Shown here: in pieces, positions 1 through 6,801 of the stretch | How positions within the stretch are numbered: the stretch's first letter is position 1 | Layout: each line of letters starts with the position of its first letter | Source of the DNA: DATESZ01 sp035283845 | GTDB lineage: Bacteria; Desulfobacterota; Syntrophia; Syntrophales; JACQWR01 | Assembly (NCBI GenBank): GCA_035283845.1 | Contig: DATESZ010000209.1 | Span: 1-11,367, forward strand | Reading direction: 5' to 3' | DNA length: 11,367 nucleotides | The notes under the pieces: model-generated | The model's database searches: none | Told to the model about the DNA's origin: nothing | The model's input: the letters and a program-made list of their open reading frames with translations, nothing else | Made by a program: the position numbers and the translations under genes

Positions 1-1187
1 CGCTGTCCCTGGTGGCGCAGATCGTCCATAGTCAGGGTAATCATTCCCGGCCGCCCTGTGCAGGGGCTCCATACGCCTGCCCGGTTCATTGTTCCCTTAT
101 TGAGGAAATCGTTCAGACTATCCGCCGTGACCTCCCAGGACTGTAAATGAGGATAGAGATCTTGAAGTTGAGATATCTTGTTGTTGAAGAAATCTTCGTC
201 CAGAAGCCGAAAATCGACGCCGGACTGGTCTGCCCTGGGGACGGGGAGGATGGCAACGCGCCACCCTTTTTTTTTGCACAGCCAGAAGGTCTTCAGTAGG
301 GGAATGCGCCCATAGGGTTCCAGCTTGTCACGGGCCGTCCGCGCCCAGAGATAGGCGACCGCCGGCTCGCCGTTCACGACAGGATAGCGGGACGTCAGAT
401 CGGCTCTGGCCCGTTCCAGCACCCAGCGGCCCCAGGCCCGGACATGCCAGGCCAGATCGGCATCGGGAAGGAAGATATTGTCTCTTTCTTGGACAAGGGA
501 AAGAGAGGTTTGTTCATCAAGCAAGGGCTGACGGAGTTCAGAAAAATGGCGTTTGGCCTTGCCGCGGCGCGTTTTTACCTTGCCTGCCAGGTAGTCCTCA
601 ATGAAATCCGGCCAGCCCCTTACGAATTCGGGCAGCGGCCATCGTTTCCCTGCGAATTGACGCGGGTAGTCAAGGGTGCATTTGAGGATGAACCAGGCCA
701 CGGGGTTGAGATCGGAGGCCGTGACTTCACAGCCCAGACGCAGCGCCTCCAGAGGGATAGCCCCACCTCCGGCAAAGGGATCGAGGACGCGGGGCGGCTT
801 GCCGCCATAGGTTTTGCGGATCATCTCCCGCAGCTCACCCAGGAAAGGGACCTTTTCCTGGCCCCAGGCAAGGACACCGCCCTCCACCGTCTCTTTTTCT
901 TCCAGGTACGATGCGCCTTCTTCGTCGGTGGTTTTAACTTTTTTTGTTACGACCAGGCCGCCGATCTGGTCCAGCAAGGCCTGCCTTTTTTCAGGATCGC
1001 CCGGATCGGGCAGCAGGGCTGCCAGGAGAGCTGCACGGCAGGCGGCCAGCGGGCGGCGCGCCGGCCAAATGTGAAGTGTGGAGATATGGCCGTGCCGCAC
1101 GTTTTTTTCATGGAGGCTCGCCAGGGATGCCTGCTTTAAAGGGAAAGCAACCTCAATCAAGCGAAGATCATCTTTTGTTTTATCCAT
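1..1187 (-). CDS. DUF1156-type DNA adenine methyltransferase, 3' end beyond window (DISARM DrmMI-like)
   Basis: Translating leftward from the ATG at 1187 gives 395 residues open to the window edge, so only the N-terminal part is seen. Residues 10-60 match the DUF1156 N-terminal signature, including RHGHISTLHIW and PARRPLAACRA. Residues 135-143 are the S-adenosylmethionine motif I, LDPFAGGGA, followed by SDLNP at 158-162. The catalytic NPPY/DPPY motif should lie beyond position 1. In this family the methylase modifies adenine in DNA and usually protects the host genome in a defence system. An AAGGG stretch lies 6-7 bases before the ATG and supports the start. Oddity: the segments where relatives carry CxxC and CPCC zinc-ribbon cysteines (about residues 284-296 and 373-379) hold only one Cys (376). 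It is the third gene of a same-strand set behind a nuclease and an SNF2 helicase. The family call is firm; the DISARM link is inferred. Confidence 0.92.
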   Translation of the reverse strand, partial: MDKTKDDLRLIEVAFPLKQASLASLHEKNVRHGHISTLHIWPARRPLAACRAALLAALLPDPGDPEKRQALLDQIGGLVVTKKVKTTDEEGASYLEEKETVEGGVLAWGQEKVPFLGELREMIRKTYGGKPPRVLDPFAGGGAIPLEALRLGCEVTASDLNPVAWFILKCTLDYPRQFAGKRWPLPEFVRGWPDFIEDYLAGKVKTRRGKAKRHFSELRQPLLDEQTSLSLVQERDNIFLPDADLAWHVRAWGRWVLERARADLTSRYPVVNGEPAVAYLWARTARDKLEPYGRIPLLKTFWLCKKKGWRVAILPVPRADQSGVDFRLLDEDFFNNKISQLQDLYPHLQSWEVTADSLNDFLNKGTMNRAGVWSPCTGRPGMITLTMDDLRHQGQ

Positions 1188-1199
1188 TGTTTTCCCTTT

Positions 1200-1210
1200 G
1201 TTACTCCTGA
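1200..1210. repeat. 11-bp direct repeat, copy 1 (left of palindromic element)
   Basis: GTTACTCCTGA occurs here and again at 1338-1348. On the minus strand this copy reads TCAGGAGTAAC and lies just upstream of the methylase ATG. The other copy contains the nuclease stop codon. The pair encloses 127 bp including a palindromic repeat, which looks like an insertion with a target duplication, though a recombination or chance origin is possible. Confidence 0.55.
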
Positions 1211-1231
1211 CGTCAATGAAAAGGTCACGAA

Positions 1232-1306
1232 TTGTCATTCCGAACGACAGTGAGGAATCTTAAAGTGCGCGATATAATAGATTTCTCCCTACGGTCGAAA
1301 TGACAA
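1232..1306. repeat. Imperfect palindromic intergenic repeat
   Basis: TTGTCATTCCGA at 1232-1243 is complemented by TCGAAATGACAA at 1295-1306, with one mismatch in twelve. Further in, GAGGAATCT (left) pairs with AGATTTCTC (right), giving a roughly 75-bp hairpin-forming element. Motifs of the type TCATTCCGA...GAGGAATCT are common dispersed intergenic repeats in many bacterial genomes. It sits between the nuclease and methylase genes and could fold in the polycistronic mRNA, possibly acting as a processing or attenuation point. Confidence 0.7.
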
Positions 1307-1337
1307 ATTCGTCAGTTTTGGACTTTTTTACCGCACC

Positions 1338-1348
1338 GTTACTCCTGA
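1338..1348. repeat. 11-bp direct repeat, copy 2 (overlaps nuclease stop codon)
   Basis: Second copy of GTTACTCCTGA (first at 1200-1210). On the minus strand it covers the last codons and stop (CAG GAG TAA) of the DUF1016 nuclease gene. Removing one copy plus the 127 bp between them would leave the nuclease stop codon inside an AGGAG stretch, 19 bases before the methylase ATG, a normal operon junction. Confidence 0.55.
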
Positions 1349-2526
1349 TCCAGCAGTTTGCTGTAGAGCTTCAGCCGGGTTTCCAGCACTTTTCTGTCAG
1401 GCAGCTTCGTCAGGTATTCCGACACCTGCATCCGGTGCGGACCATGCCGCAAAAGGAGTTCCACATGCTGTTTCTTCTTGGAACTGCACAATATCAAGCC
1501 GACCGGTTCATTCTCCCCATCCCGCCATTCACGTTCCTTAAGCCATGCCAGATAGAAATCCATCTGCCCTTTGTCGGCGGCATTAAAGGTTCCCAATTTC
1601 AGTTCGATAGCCACCAGGCACCTCAAACCCCGATGGAAAAACAAAAGATCGAGATAATAATCCACATCATCGATCCGCATCGGGTATTGACGTCCGATAA
1701 AGCAGAAGTCGCTGCCCAATTCGGAGATGAAATCCTCCAGGTTGCGGATGATGGCGGCCTCAAGGTCCTTTTCCGAGTATGCCCCCTTCAAGCCAAGGAA
1801 ATCAAGCAGGTATGGATCTTTGAAAATGTCCTCATACCGAACGATCTCCGGAGCGCCCTTTTTCTTTTCCAGGGCAACCAGTTTGCGAGTATCCCGGGAG
1901 AGATGGACCCGTTCGAAGAGAGCGCCCTCGATCTGACGCTGAATCTCGCGTTTCGACCATCGGCCACTTGTGGCCCGTTCAAAGTAGAATCTACGTTTTA
2001 GAGGATCGGGAATTCCGAGAAGAATACGATAATGGGTCCATCCCAGATGATAATGCCTTTTAAAATCAATCGGAATACGTTCCGTTATTCCATCTTCAGA
2101 CGCTTTGGACCGGTTGTCCGGATCAGATTCTCCAGCCGGTGGCTGGAAAATCTCCGGTGCATCAGATTGTCCAGCCACCGGCTGGAGAATTGGTGGAGCA
2201 ACGAATTCGTTAACCAGCGGCTGACAAATGCGGAATGTTTCGAAGAATCGTCTCATGTCCTGCAGGTTTGATGAGGAGTAGCCTCTTCCATACATCTTCC
2301 GCAAGGATTCCGAAAGCTTCTCAATCAACTGGGCGCCATATTCCGCCCTCTTGGCGTTTTTATTGATATCCTCGGTTATGATCCGTCCAATTTGCCAGTA
2401 AAGATTCACGAGGGCGAGGTTGGCGGTTACGGCCACGTGATGACGGGATGTCTCGATCAACGACTGGATTTCCGGCAGGATCATTGACAAACTGCCTGTT
2501 ATATCAACACCTTTAGTTTGACCCAT
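1339..2526 (-). CDS. DUF1016/YhcG-family PD-(D/E)XK nuclease
   Basis: The product is 395 residues, close to the usual 350-400 of YhcG-type proteins. The N-terminal helical DUF1016 half (about 10-105) includes LVNLYWQIGRII and YGRGYSSSNLQDMRRF. After a variable linker (about 106-150) comes HYHLGWTHYRILL. The C-terminal nuclease domain (about 255-375) shows the PD-(D/E)XK arrangement: Asp293 in YYLDLLFFHR, Glu308-x-Lys310 in VAIELKLG, and Gln321 in KGQMDFYL. Such proteins are predicted DNA endonucleases often found near restriction-modification genes; the substrate is unknown. A strong AGGGAGG ribosome site at 2533-2539, six bases before the ATG, fixes the start. The helicase stop is 36 bp upstream, indicating co-transcription. 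The linker carries a 13-residue tandem duplication that at DNA level is also a 21-bp inverted repeat. Catalytic residues are intact, so it is probably active. Confidence 0.94.
   Translation of the reverse strand: MGQTKGVDITGSLSMILPEIQSLIETSRHHVAVTANLALVNLYWQIGRIITEDINKNAKRAEYGAQLIEKLSESLRKMYGRGYSSSNLQDMRRFFETFRICQPLVNEFVAPPILQPVAGQSDAPEIFQPPAGESDPDNRSKASEDGITERIPIDFKRHYHLGWTHYRILLGIPDPLKRRFYFERATSGRWSKREIQRQIEGALFERVHLSRDTRKLVALEKKKGAPEIVRYEDIFKDPYLLDFLGLKGAYSEKDLEAAIIRNLEDFISELGSDFCFIGRQYPMRIDDVDYYLDLLFFHRGLRCLVAIELKLGTFNAADKGQMDFYLAWLKEREWRDGENEPVGLILCSSKKKQHVELLLRHGPHRMQVSEYLTKLPDRKVLETRLKLYSKLLDQE
2127..2190. repeat. 21-bp perfect inverted repeat / 39-bp tandem unit inside nuclease linker
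   Basis: Bases 2127-2147 are perfectly complementary to 2170-2190, with a 22-base spacer. The cores CCAGCCGGTGGCTGG and CCAGCCACCGGCTGG are reverse complements, and each is itself nearly palindromic. The cores are 39 bases apart, so the same DNA is also a 13-codon direct repeat (LQPVAGQSDAPEI then FQPPAGESDPDNR). It stays in frame and lies in a region where the protein family tolerates length variation. Confidence 0.85.
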
Positions 2527-2562
2527 GAGTTGCCTCCCTGAGGTTGATGCTTTACCTTTTCT

Positions 2563-5500
2563 TCAATCCTTTTCCGCTTCTTGGATAATATCTCCTAAGT
2601 TGATGGCAAAACTCTGGCGTGTTTTTACCGCCAATTTGAAGGCCGGATCCTGAACCCGGTAGAGCACCGGCGTAGTAGCGCAGTCCACGACGACGTAGAG
2701 CCAGTAGCGATCTCGGACATTGGCCGCCGTCGGCCATTCATTTTCCGTGAGCTGAATGGGGCCACGCCCGGCCCGGCCCTTTACCTCGATGACCACCTTC
2801 TCGCCGTTTGCCCGGTGGCTTTCCAAGTCATAACCGCGAGCGAGGTGGGGTGAAGAGACATCATAGACCCGCGACTGATACCGATCCACCTCGAAGTTAC
2901 GGGCGATCCGCATGGCCATCTCCTCAATGTTGCGATCATAGGCTTCCCGGGAGGCCGCGCTGGGCTCGGGTACGACCAGGGCGACGGCTATCCGTTCCAT
3001 ATTGACGATATCCAGACGGTCGGCCCGGCACTCTTCATATAAGATACTGCGGACTTTCTCCTCTTCCAGGAGTTTTTGCCGCTGGCGTACATCCTCCAGG
3101 GCGGCAGCGGCAGCAGTGTCTCCTTCACGGACGCGGCGCCCGAAATCGCTGCGCTCTTTGGCAAGCTCACTGGTCAAAAAGTCATAACCCCGGATCAGAT
3201 CGTTGCTGCGCGAAGCGATTTCCGCCCGCACCAGGGTGCGCGTTTGTTGCAGGAGCGTTGCATCCGCCAGGGCTCTCGCAAAGCTGTCCGCCTTGCGCAC
3301 CTGGTCTTCCGGGTTAAGCAGGAGATTTCCTGCCTTCCACACCAGGGCGCGCGGCGCTGCTAAAAGAGACAGGAGGGCGTTAAAGGGCCACTCTTCATAA
3401 TCGCCGGTTTCATTCCAACGAATGCCGATCAGACGGCGGTCGGTGGCGGAGGTTCTTTCCTTAGCAGATATTTTTTCACCAACCTGACAGGTATAAACGG
3501 CAGCATAATATGGCTTTTCCGCGATGGGGTCGCAGAAGACAGCGCCCCGCATGACATCGGTTTGAAATTTGCCGATAACTTCTTTGCAGAGGGCGTCAAA
3601 GACAGCCTCGCCGGGGCGCAGGAACAGGGTGGGCTTATGGTCTTCACCTGGGGCGAAGGATGAACGCCGCACGGAAAGGTATTCAGGGATGCCTTTGGGA
3701 AATGCTTCCGTCAACCGGTAAAACCATTGACCTTCCGAGCCGGCAACAGTGAAGCGGGCAGTCTCGCTCAGATCTCCTTCGATGCGAATGCCAAGATGGG
3801 GCGCCGCTTTTTCCACAAAATTTTGCACATAGGCGGGCAGGAGTCGGCTGAACTGCTCCACATCCACTTCCTTGTTTAATTGCCAGAGGCGTTTGGCCAC
3901 ATCTCCGAATGTGGAGGCCGACTGGCGCTGCTTTTCGATTGCCAGCCGTAGTTTCTGCGTGGCAAAGGCGGACTCGAGACGATGCTGCGCCAGCGAGGGT
4001 GATGATTCCAGGAGGGCATCCCGCAGCAGGTCACGAAGAGATAAATCCTGAAGCAGTTGGCCCACGACGTCGAAGACCTTGTCGCTGCAAAGGGCTTTGC
4101 GAGCCTCTTCCATTTTGTCCAGCAGGGTAGCCAGGACCGCGCCCTCGCGCGTATTATCCGCGACGAGGTTGAAGATCCGGACTTCCGGGTGTTTCTGGCC
4201 GAAGCGGTGCAGGCGGCCCATACGTTGCTCCAGGCGAGCGGGGTTCCAAGGGATGTCGAAATTGACCATGATCCAGGCGAACTGAAGATTGATGCCTTCG
4301 CCGGCGGCGTCGGTGGCCAACAGAACACGGGCACTCGGCCGGTCCGCGTAGGGAATGTCAAGGGAACGGCGAAAATCGGGCGACATGAAGAAAATGCGTT
4401 GTTCTTCCCGTTCCACCACATCCATACCGCCGTGGATGGAGGCAATCTGCCCCATATAACCGAGCGCTTCAAAGCGCCTCCGCAGATACTCCAGCGTATC
4501 GCGGTGTTCCGTGAAGATAAGAAGCTTTTCGTTTTGATATTCGGCAGATTCGATAAGTTCGCGCAATTTGGCGAATTTCGCTTCCTGCTGGTCATCCATG
4601 ACGGATTGGCCGAGGCCGATGACCTGATCGAGGTATTCCAATTCCTTTTGTAACTGTGCCGGTGTTGACGGTTTGGTCAAGCCGACGGCGGCCTCCTCAA
4701 ACTGCTCATCCGCCTCGCGTCCGTCCGGCAAAGTTTCATTATCGTCCGCGGTGGTATGGTCGAAATATTCCATGACCTGTTGCCATGACAATTCTGCGGA
4801 TACACCTCTTTGCCGGGCAGACTCATCTGCTGAGCCATCGGCAAGACGGGCGCGTCGCCGCTTGAGTGACTCCAGCATGGCAAAGGTTGAACTGGCAAGA
4901 CGGCGTTGCAGCACGGCCACGACCATATCCGCGGCGTTTTTATTCATTGAGGCGTTGGTTTCGTAGCTCCAGCGGAGATACTGGGATGCTTCATCGTAGA
5001 AAGCCTGTTCTCCCGCCGTCAATTTGAAACTGATGGTCTGGCAGAGGCGCGGCATATAGATGGGACGTCCGGCGTAATCGATCATCTCTTCTTTGAGACG
5101 GCGGATAAAGTATCTGTACCTTTTCTCCACGGAGAAGGCAGCCATGGCGTCCTCGGATGAAAAAATCTGGGGATCGAGGAGACGCCACAGGGCGAAGTAA
5201 GGAAAGGGCTTCCCCATGTGGGGCGTCGCCGTCAGCAACAGCAGATGCGTTGTCTTTTCGAGGAGCGCCTCGGCGAGACGATACCGGCGGGTCTTGCTGT
5301 CCGGCCGTTTCGGGTCTGTCCAGGAGAGTTTGTGTGCCTCGTCGAAGACGATCAGATCAAACGGCTTTATGGTTTCGGAAGTCAAATAGGACTTGACGGC
5401 ATCTGTTGCCGCCGTGTCCACGCTGACAATGATGAAGCATTCCCCTTCAGGTGATAAGGGATGCCCTTTGGCGAAGTCCGCACCTCGAAGGATGGAAAAA

Positions 5501-6051
5501 TCCAGTTCAAAAAAGTGGCGAAGCTCGCGCCTCCAGTTCCAAGTCAGCCCGGCGGGGCAGCAGATCAGTACGCGGGACATGCGCCCGCGATTGACCATTT
5601 CCCTAATGTAAAGGCCTGTCATGATAGTCTTTCCCGCGCCGGCATCATCGGCAAGGAGGTATCTGAGCGGATTTTGAGGCAACATATGTTCATAAACGGC
5701 GATCCGCTGGTGGGGAAGGGGTATGACCTGGGAGAGTTCAAGACCGAAGGCCTTGTTGAAGAGATGACCGTTCTGGAGACGATAGGCGTCAACCACGAGC
5801 TTCAGTGCCTCCGAGTCGCCCTCAAAATCAAGGCGTGGCAGGAGGGGTTGCTGCTCGGCAATCGATACCTGCCGAAATTCCGGCTGATCCTTCATGAAGG
5901 ACCGAAGCCGCTCTAAACGATCCTTCTGCGGTTTAGCCTTTCCGTTCTCCCAACGATTCACGGTAGCGAAGGAAACGCCTAAAATTGCTGCAAATTCCTG
6001 CTGGGAATAGCCAAGCTTTGTACGGATGTTTTTGATTTCCTCTGTTTTCAT
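2563..6051 (-). CDS. SNF2-family helicase with N-terminal XRE HTH and C-terminal DUF3883 domain (DISARM DrmD-like)
   Basis: The ATG start gives 1162 residues. Residues 1-45 form an XRE helix-turn-helix (GYSQQEFAAILGVS, then TVNRWENGKAKPQ). The two RecA-like helicase lobes follow: Walker A DDAGAGKT near 135-142, DEAH at 237-240, TATP at 274-277, ATDAAGEG at 579-586, and arginine-finger motif QRMGRLHRFGQ at 609-619. This is an SNF2-type DNA translocase. The last ~100 residues match DUF3883 (RGYDLES, IEVKG near 1088-1092, then ENEW and YWLYVVV), a domain with PD-(D/E)XK-like features. The overall form resembles DISARM DrmD, but an HTH at the front suggests sequence-specific binding or operon autoregulation. 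A TTG 36 bases upstream (6087) would add 12 residues, but it coincides with a consensus -35 box, so ATG 6051 is preferred. No Shine-Dalgarno precedes it. It is the first gene of the leftward operon. Confidence 0.93.
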   Translation of the reverse strand: MKTEEIKNIRTKLGYSQQEFAAILGVSFATVNRWENGKAKPQKDRLERLRSFMKDQPEFRQVSIAEQQPLLPRLDFEGDSEALKLVVDAYRLQNGHLFNKAFGLELSQVIPLPHQRIAVYEHMLPQNPLRYLLADDAGAGKTIMTGLYIREMVNRGRMSRVLICCPAGLTWNWRRELRHFFELDFSILRGADFAKGHPLSPEGECFIIVSVDTAATDAVKSYLTSETIKPFDLIVFDEAHKLSWTDPKRPDSKTRRYRLAEALLEKTTHLLLLTATPHMGKPFPYFALWRLLDPQIFSSEDAMAAFSVEKRYRYFIRRLKEEMIDYAGRPIYMPRLCQTISFKLTAGEQAFYDEASQYLRWSYETNASMNKNAADMVVAVLQRRLASSTFAMLESLKRRRARLADGSADESARQRGVSAELSWQQVMEYFDHTTADDNETLPDGREADEQFEEAAVGLTKPSTPAQLQKELEYLDQVIGLGQSVMDDQQEAKFAKLRELIESAEYQNEKLLIFTEHRDTLEYLRRRFEALGYMGQIASIHGGMDVVEREEQRIFFMSPDFRRSLDIPYADRPSARVLLATDAAGEGINLQFAWIMVNFDIPWNPARLEQRMGRLHRFGQKHPEVRIFNLVADNTREGAVLATLLDKMEEARKALCSDKVFDVVGQLLQDLSLRDLLRDALLESSPSLAQHRLESAFATQKLRLAIEKQRQSASTFGDVAKRLWQLNKEVDVEQFSRLLPAYVQNFVEKAAPHLGIRIEGDLSETARFTVAGSEGQWFYRLTEAFPKGIPEYLSVRRSSFAPGEDHKPTLFLRPGEAVFDALCKEVIGKFQTDVMRGAVFCDPIAEKPYYAAVYTCQVGEKISAKERTSATDRRLIGIRWNETGDYEEWPFNALLSLLAAPRALVWKAGNLLLNPEDQVRKADSFARALADATLLQQTRTLVRAEIASRSNDLIRGYDFLTSELAKERSDFGRRVREGDTAAAAALEDVRQRQKLLEEEKVRSILYEECRADRLDIVNMERIAVALVVPEPSAASREAYDRNIEEMAMRIARNFEVDRYQSRVYDVSSPHLARGYDLESHRANGEKVVIEVKGRAGRGPIQLTENEWPTAANVRDRYWLYVVVDCATTPVLYRVQDPAFKLAVKTRQSFAINLGDIIQEAEKD

Positions 6052-6058
6052 GGTACCA

Positions 6059-6087
6059 ATACTATCATAAATGAGATAATATGTCAA
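6059..6087 (-). promoter_or_regulatory. Predicted sigma70 promoter for the helicase-nuclease-methylase operon
   Basis: On the minus strand a consensus TTGACA (6087-6082) is followed after exactly 17 bases by TAGTAT (6064-6059, four of six matches). Initiation would fall about seven bases on, at or next to the helicase ATG at 6051, giving an almost leaderless mRNA. That fits the absence of a ribosome-binding site. A separate upstream promoter cannot be excluded. Confidence 0.5.
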
Positions 6088-6096
6088 ATAAATAAT

Positions 6097-6118
6097 TAAC
6101 GCTATATATAGAATGTTA
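6097..6118. promoter_or_regulatory. Possible operator palindrome upstream of the operon
   Basis: CTATATATAG (6102-6111) is a perfect 10-bp palindrome flanked by TAAC on the left and GTTA on the right, extending the dyad to about 22 bp. It lies 10 bp upstream of the predicted -35 box. It could bind the HTH at the front of the helicase, but AT-rich DNA yields such palindromes by chance. The remainder of the gap 6119-6268 is AT-rich; apart from a weak CCTGT/ACAGG stem around 6185-6216, I see nothing in it. Confidence 0.25.
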
Positions 6119-6268
6119 TATTTAGCATTTCTTCGTACGATTTTAATGATATATACAAGTTAGTTCGACACGGAAGATAAGATGCCTGTCTTTAAGTGAT
6201 AATATTAGAAACAGGGGTTAGGCCATTGCGCTGAAATATATTGTGGGTGCAGATGATCCAGCCCTCCG

Positions 6269-6702
6269 CTAAGTAAGATTAGGGAATTCCACGCTGGCTA
6301 TCTTGTCCGGTAAATATTCCCTTATACCTTTTTTCGTTTCAACATCTGCTAACGCAACATATTGTCCAGTTTGAAGAATAGTCATTAAGTTTACATCTTT
6401 ATCATTTATCAAATACGCAAGGTCGCCGGGCTTTGGCAACCGCAATACATTTTTTTCCCTTTTAACTGAGACCGAAGACCTGTAAATCTTGCTCCCCAGC
6501 GTTTATGAATGTCCACCCATGTTTTAGCATCTTTACGTTTAGCCGGACGGGTTGTTCGCTGTACACTATTTGTTGCTTCCTCATATGCAATCTCATCACA
6601 GGCTATTTGAGAAAGGCTGCTACCCAATCTGCTACTTAAAGCCCCCGGCAATAATTTTCCCCAAGACACCACCCACCATCGCCAAATCATATCCCTGTCC
6701 AC
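6269..6702 (-). pseudogene. Unrecognised ORF broken by a one-base shift at an A7 tract
   Basis: From a GTG at 6702 (or ATG at 6690) the minus strand reads about 80 residues including SQIACDEIAYEEATNSV and KTWVDIHKRWGARFTGLRSQ. It reaches LKGKK at a run of seven A (complement of T at 6450-6456). In the original frame it stops soon after, at 6409. One base shifted (-1 slip or an eighth A), it continues for another 60 codons (VLRLPKPGDLAYLINDKD..., GQYVALADVETKKGIREYLPD) to TAG at 6271-6269. Both halves have natural protein composition and abut at a homopolymer, so I read them as one ~145-residue gene with an indel, a sequencing error, or slippage. I recognise no family. The N-terminal start is uncertain because the first ~20 residues are tryptophan-rich and may not be coding. 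It points the same way as the defence genes. Confidence 0.35.
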
Positions 6703-6772
6703 AAATTCGATGCCCGGAAAATTTCAGAAAAAATTTAGAAATATGCCCTTCCTTTTTTGGCGGATTTTGTTT

Positions 6773-6801
6773 ATTATGGGGTGAAATATTCAGTGATTCA
6801 A
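6773..6801 (-). promoter_or_regulatory. Possible promoter reading toward the broken minus-strand ORF
   Basis: On the minus strand TTGAAT (6801-6796) and CATAAT (6778-6773) are separated by 17 bases, giving four and five of six matches to sigma70 boxes. It overlaps the left end of the nitric oxide reductase remnant and would start a transcript about 65 bases before the GTG at 6702. This is sequence match only. Confidence 0.25.

Noticed and set aside
444..1139. Long plus-strand ORF of 231 residues
   Set aside because: It lies antisense to the DUF1156 methylase reading frame, which carries clear family motifs. The ORF has no recognisable domain and is explained by GC-rich codon bias.
1300..2001. 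Plus-strand ORF of 233 residues
   Set aside because: It is opposite the DUF1016 nuclease and shows no family features or ribosome site; a shadow frame.
4057..4653. Plus-strand ORF of 198 residues within the helicase, with others at 5461-5916 and 3876-4595
   Set aside because: All overlap the helicase gene in other frames. Helicase motifs are continuous through these regions.
6052..6087. TTG start at 6087 for the helicase
   Set aside because: It would add 12 residues ahead of the HTH, and the TTG is part of a perfect TTGACA -35 box. The ATG at 6051 gives a normal XRE N-terminus.
1..6087. Ordinary type I restriction-modification or BREX locus
   Set aside because: No HsdS specificity subunit or HsdR architecture, and no PglZ, BrxC or PglX signature is present in what is visible. 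The methylase is the DUF1156 type, not HsdM.
6640..6702. Minus-strand WRWWVV peptide resembling the qNOR WRWWVVHLWVEG motif that is missing from the adjacent remnant, suggesting an inverted piece
   Set aside because: Only six residues match, in a TGG-rich stretch, and neither side continues the homology. Probably coincidence, though a DNA-level comparison with an intact qNOR gene would settle it.
6552..6800. Start of the plus-strand ORF upstream of the qNOR block
   Set aside because: The residues before KEYLELG have no similarity to the qNOR N-terminal half and overlap a better minus-strand candidate; the frame is open by chance.
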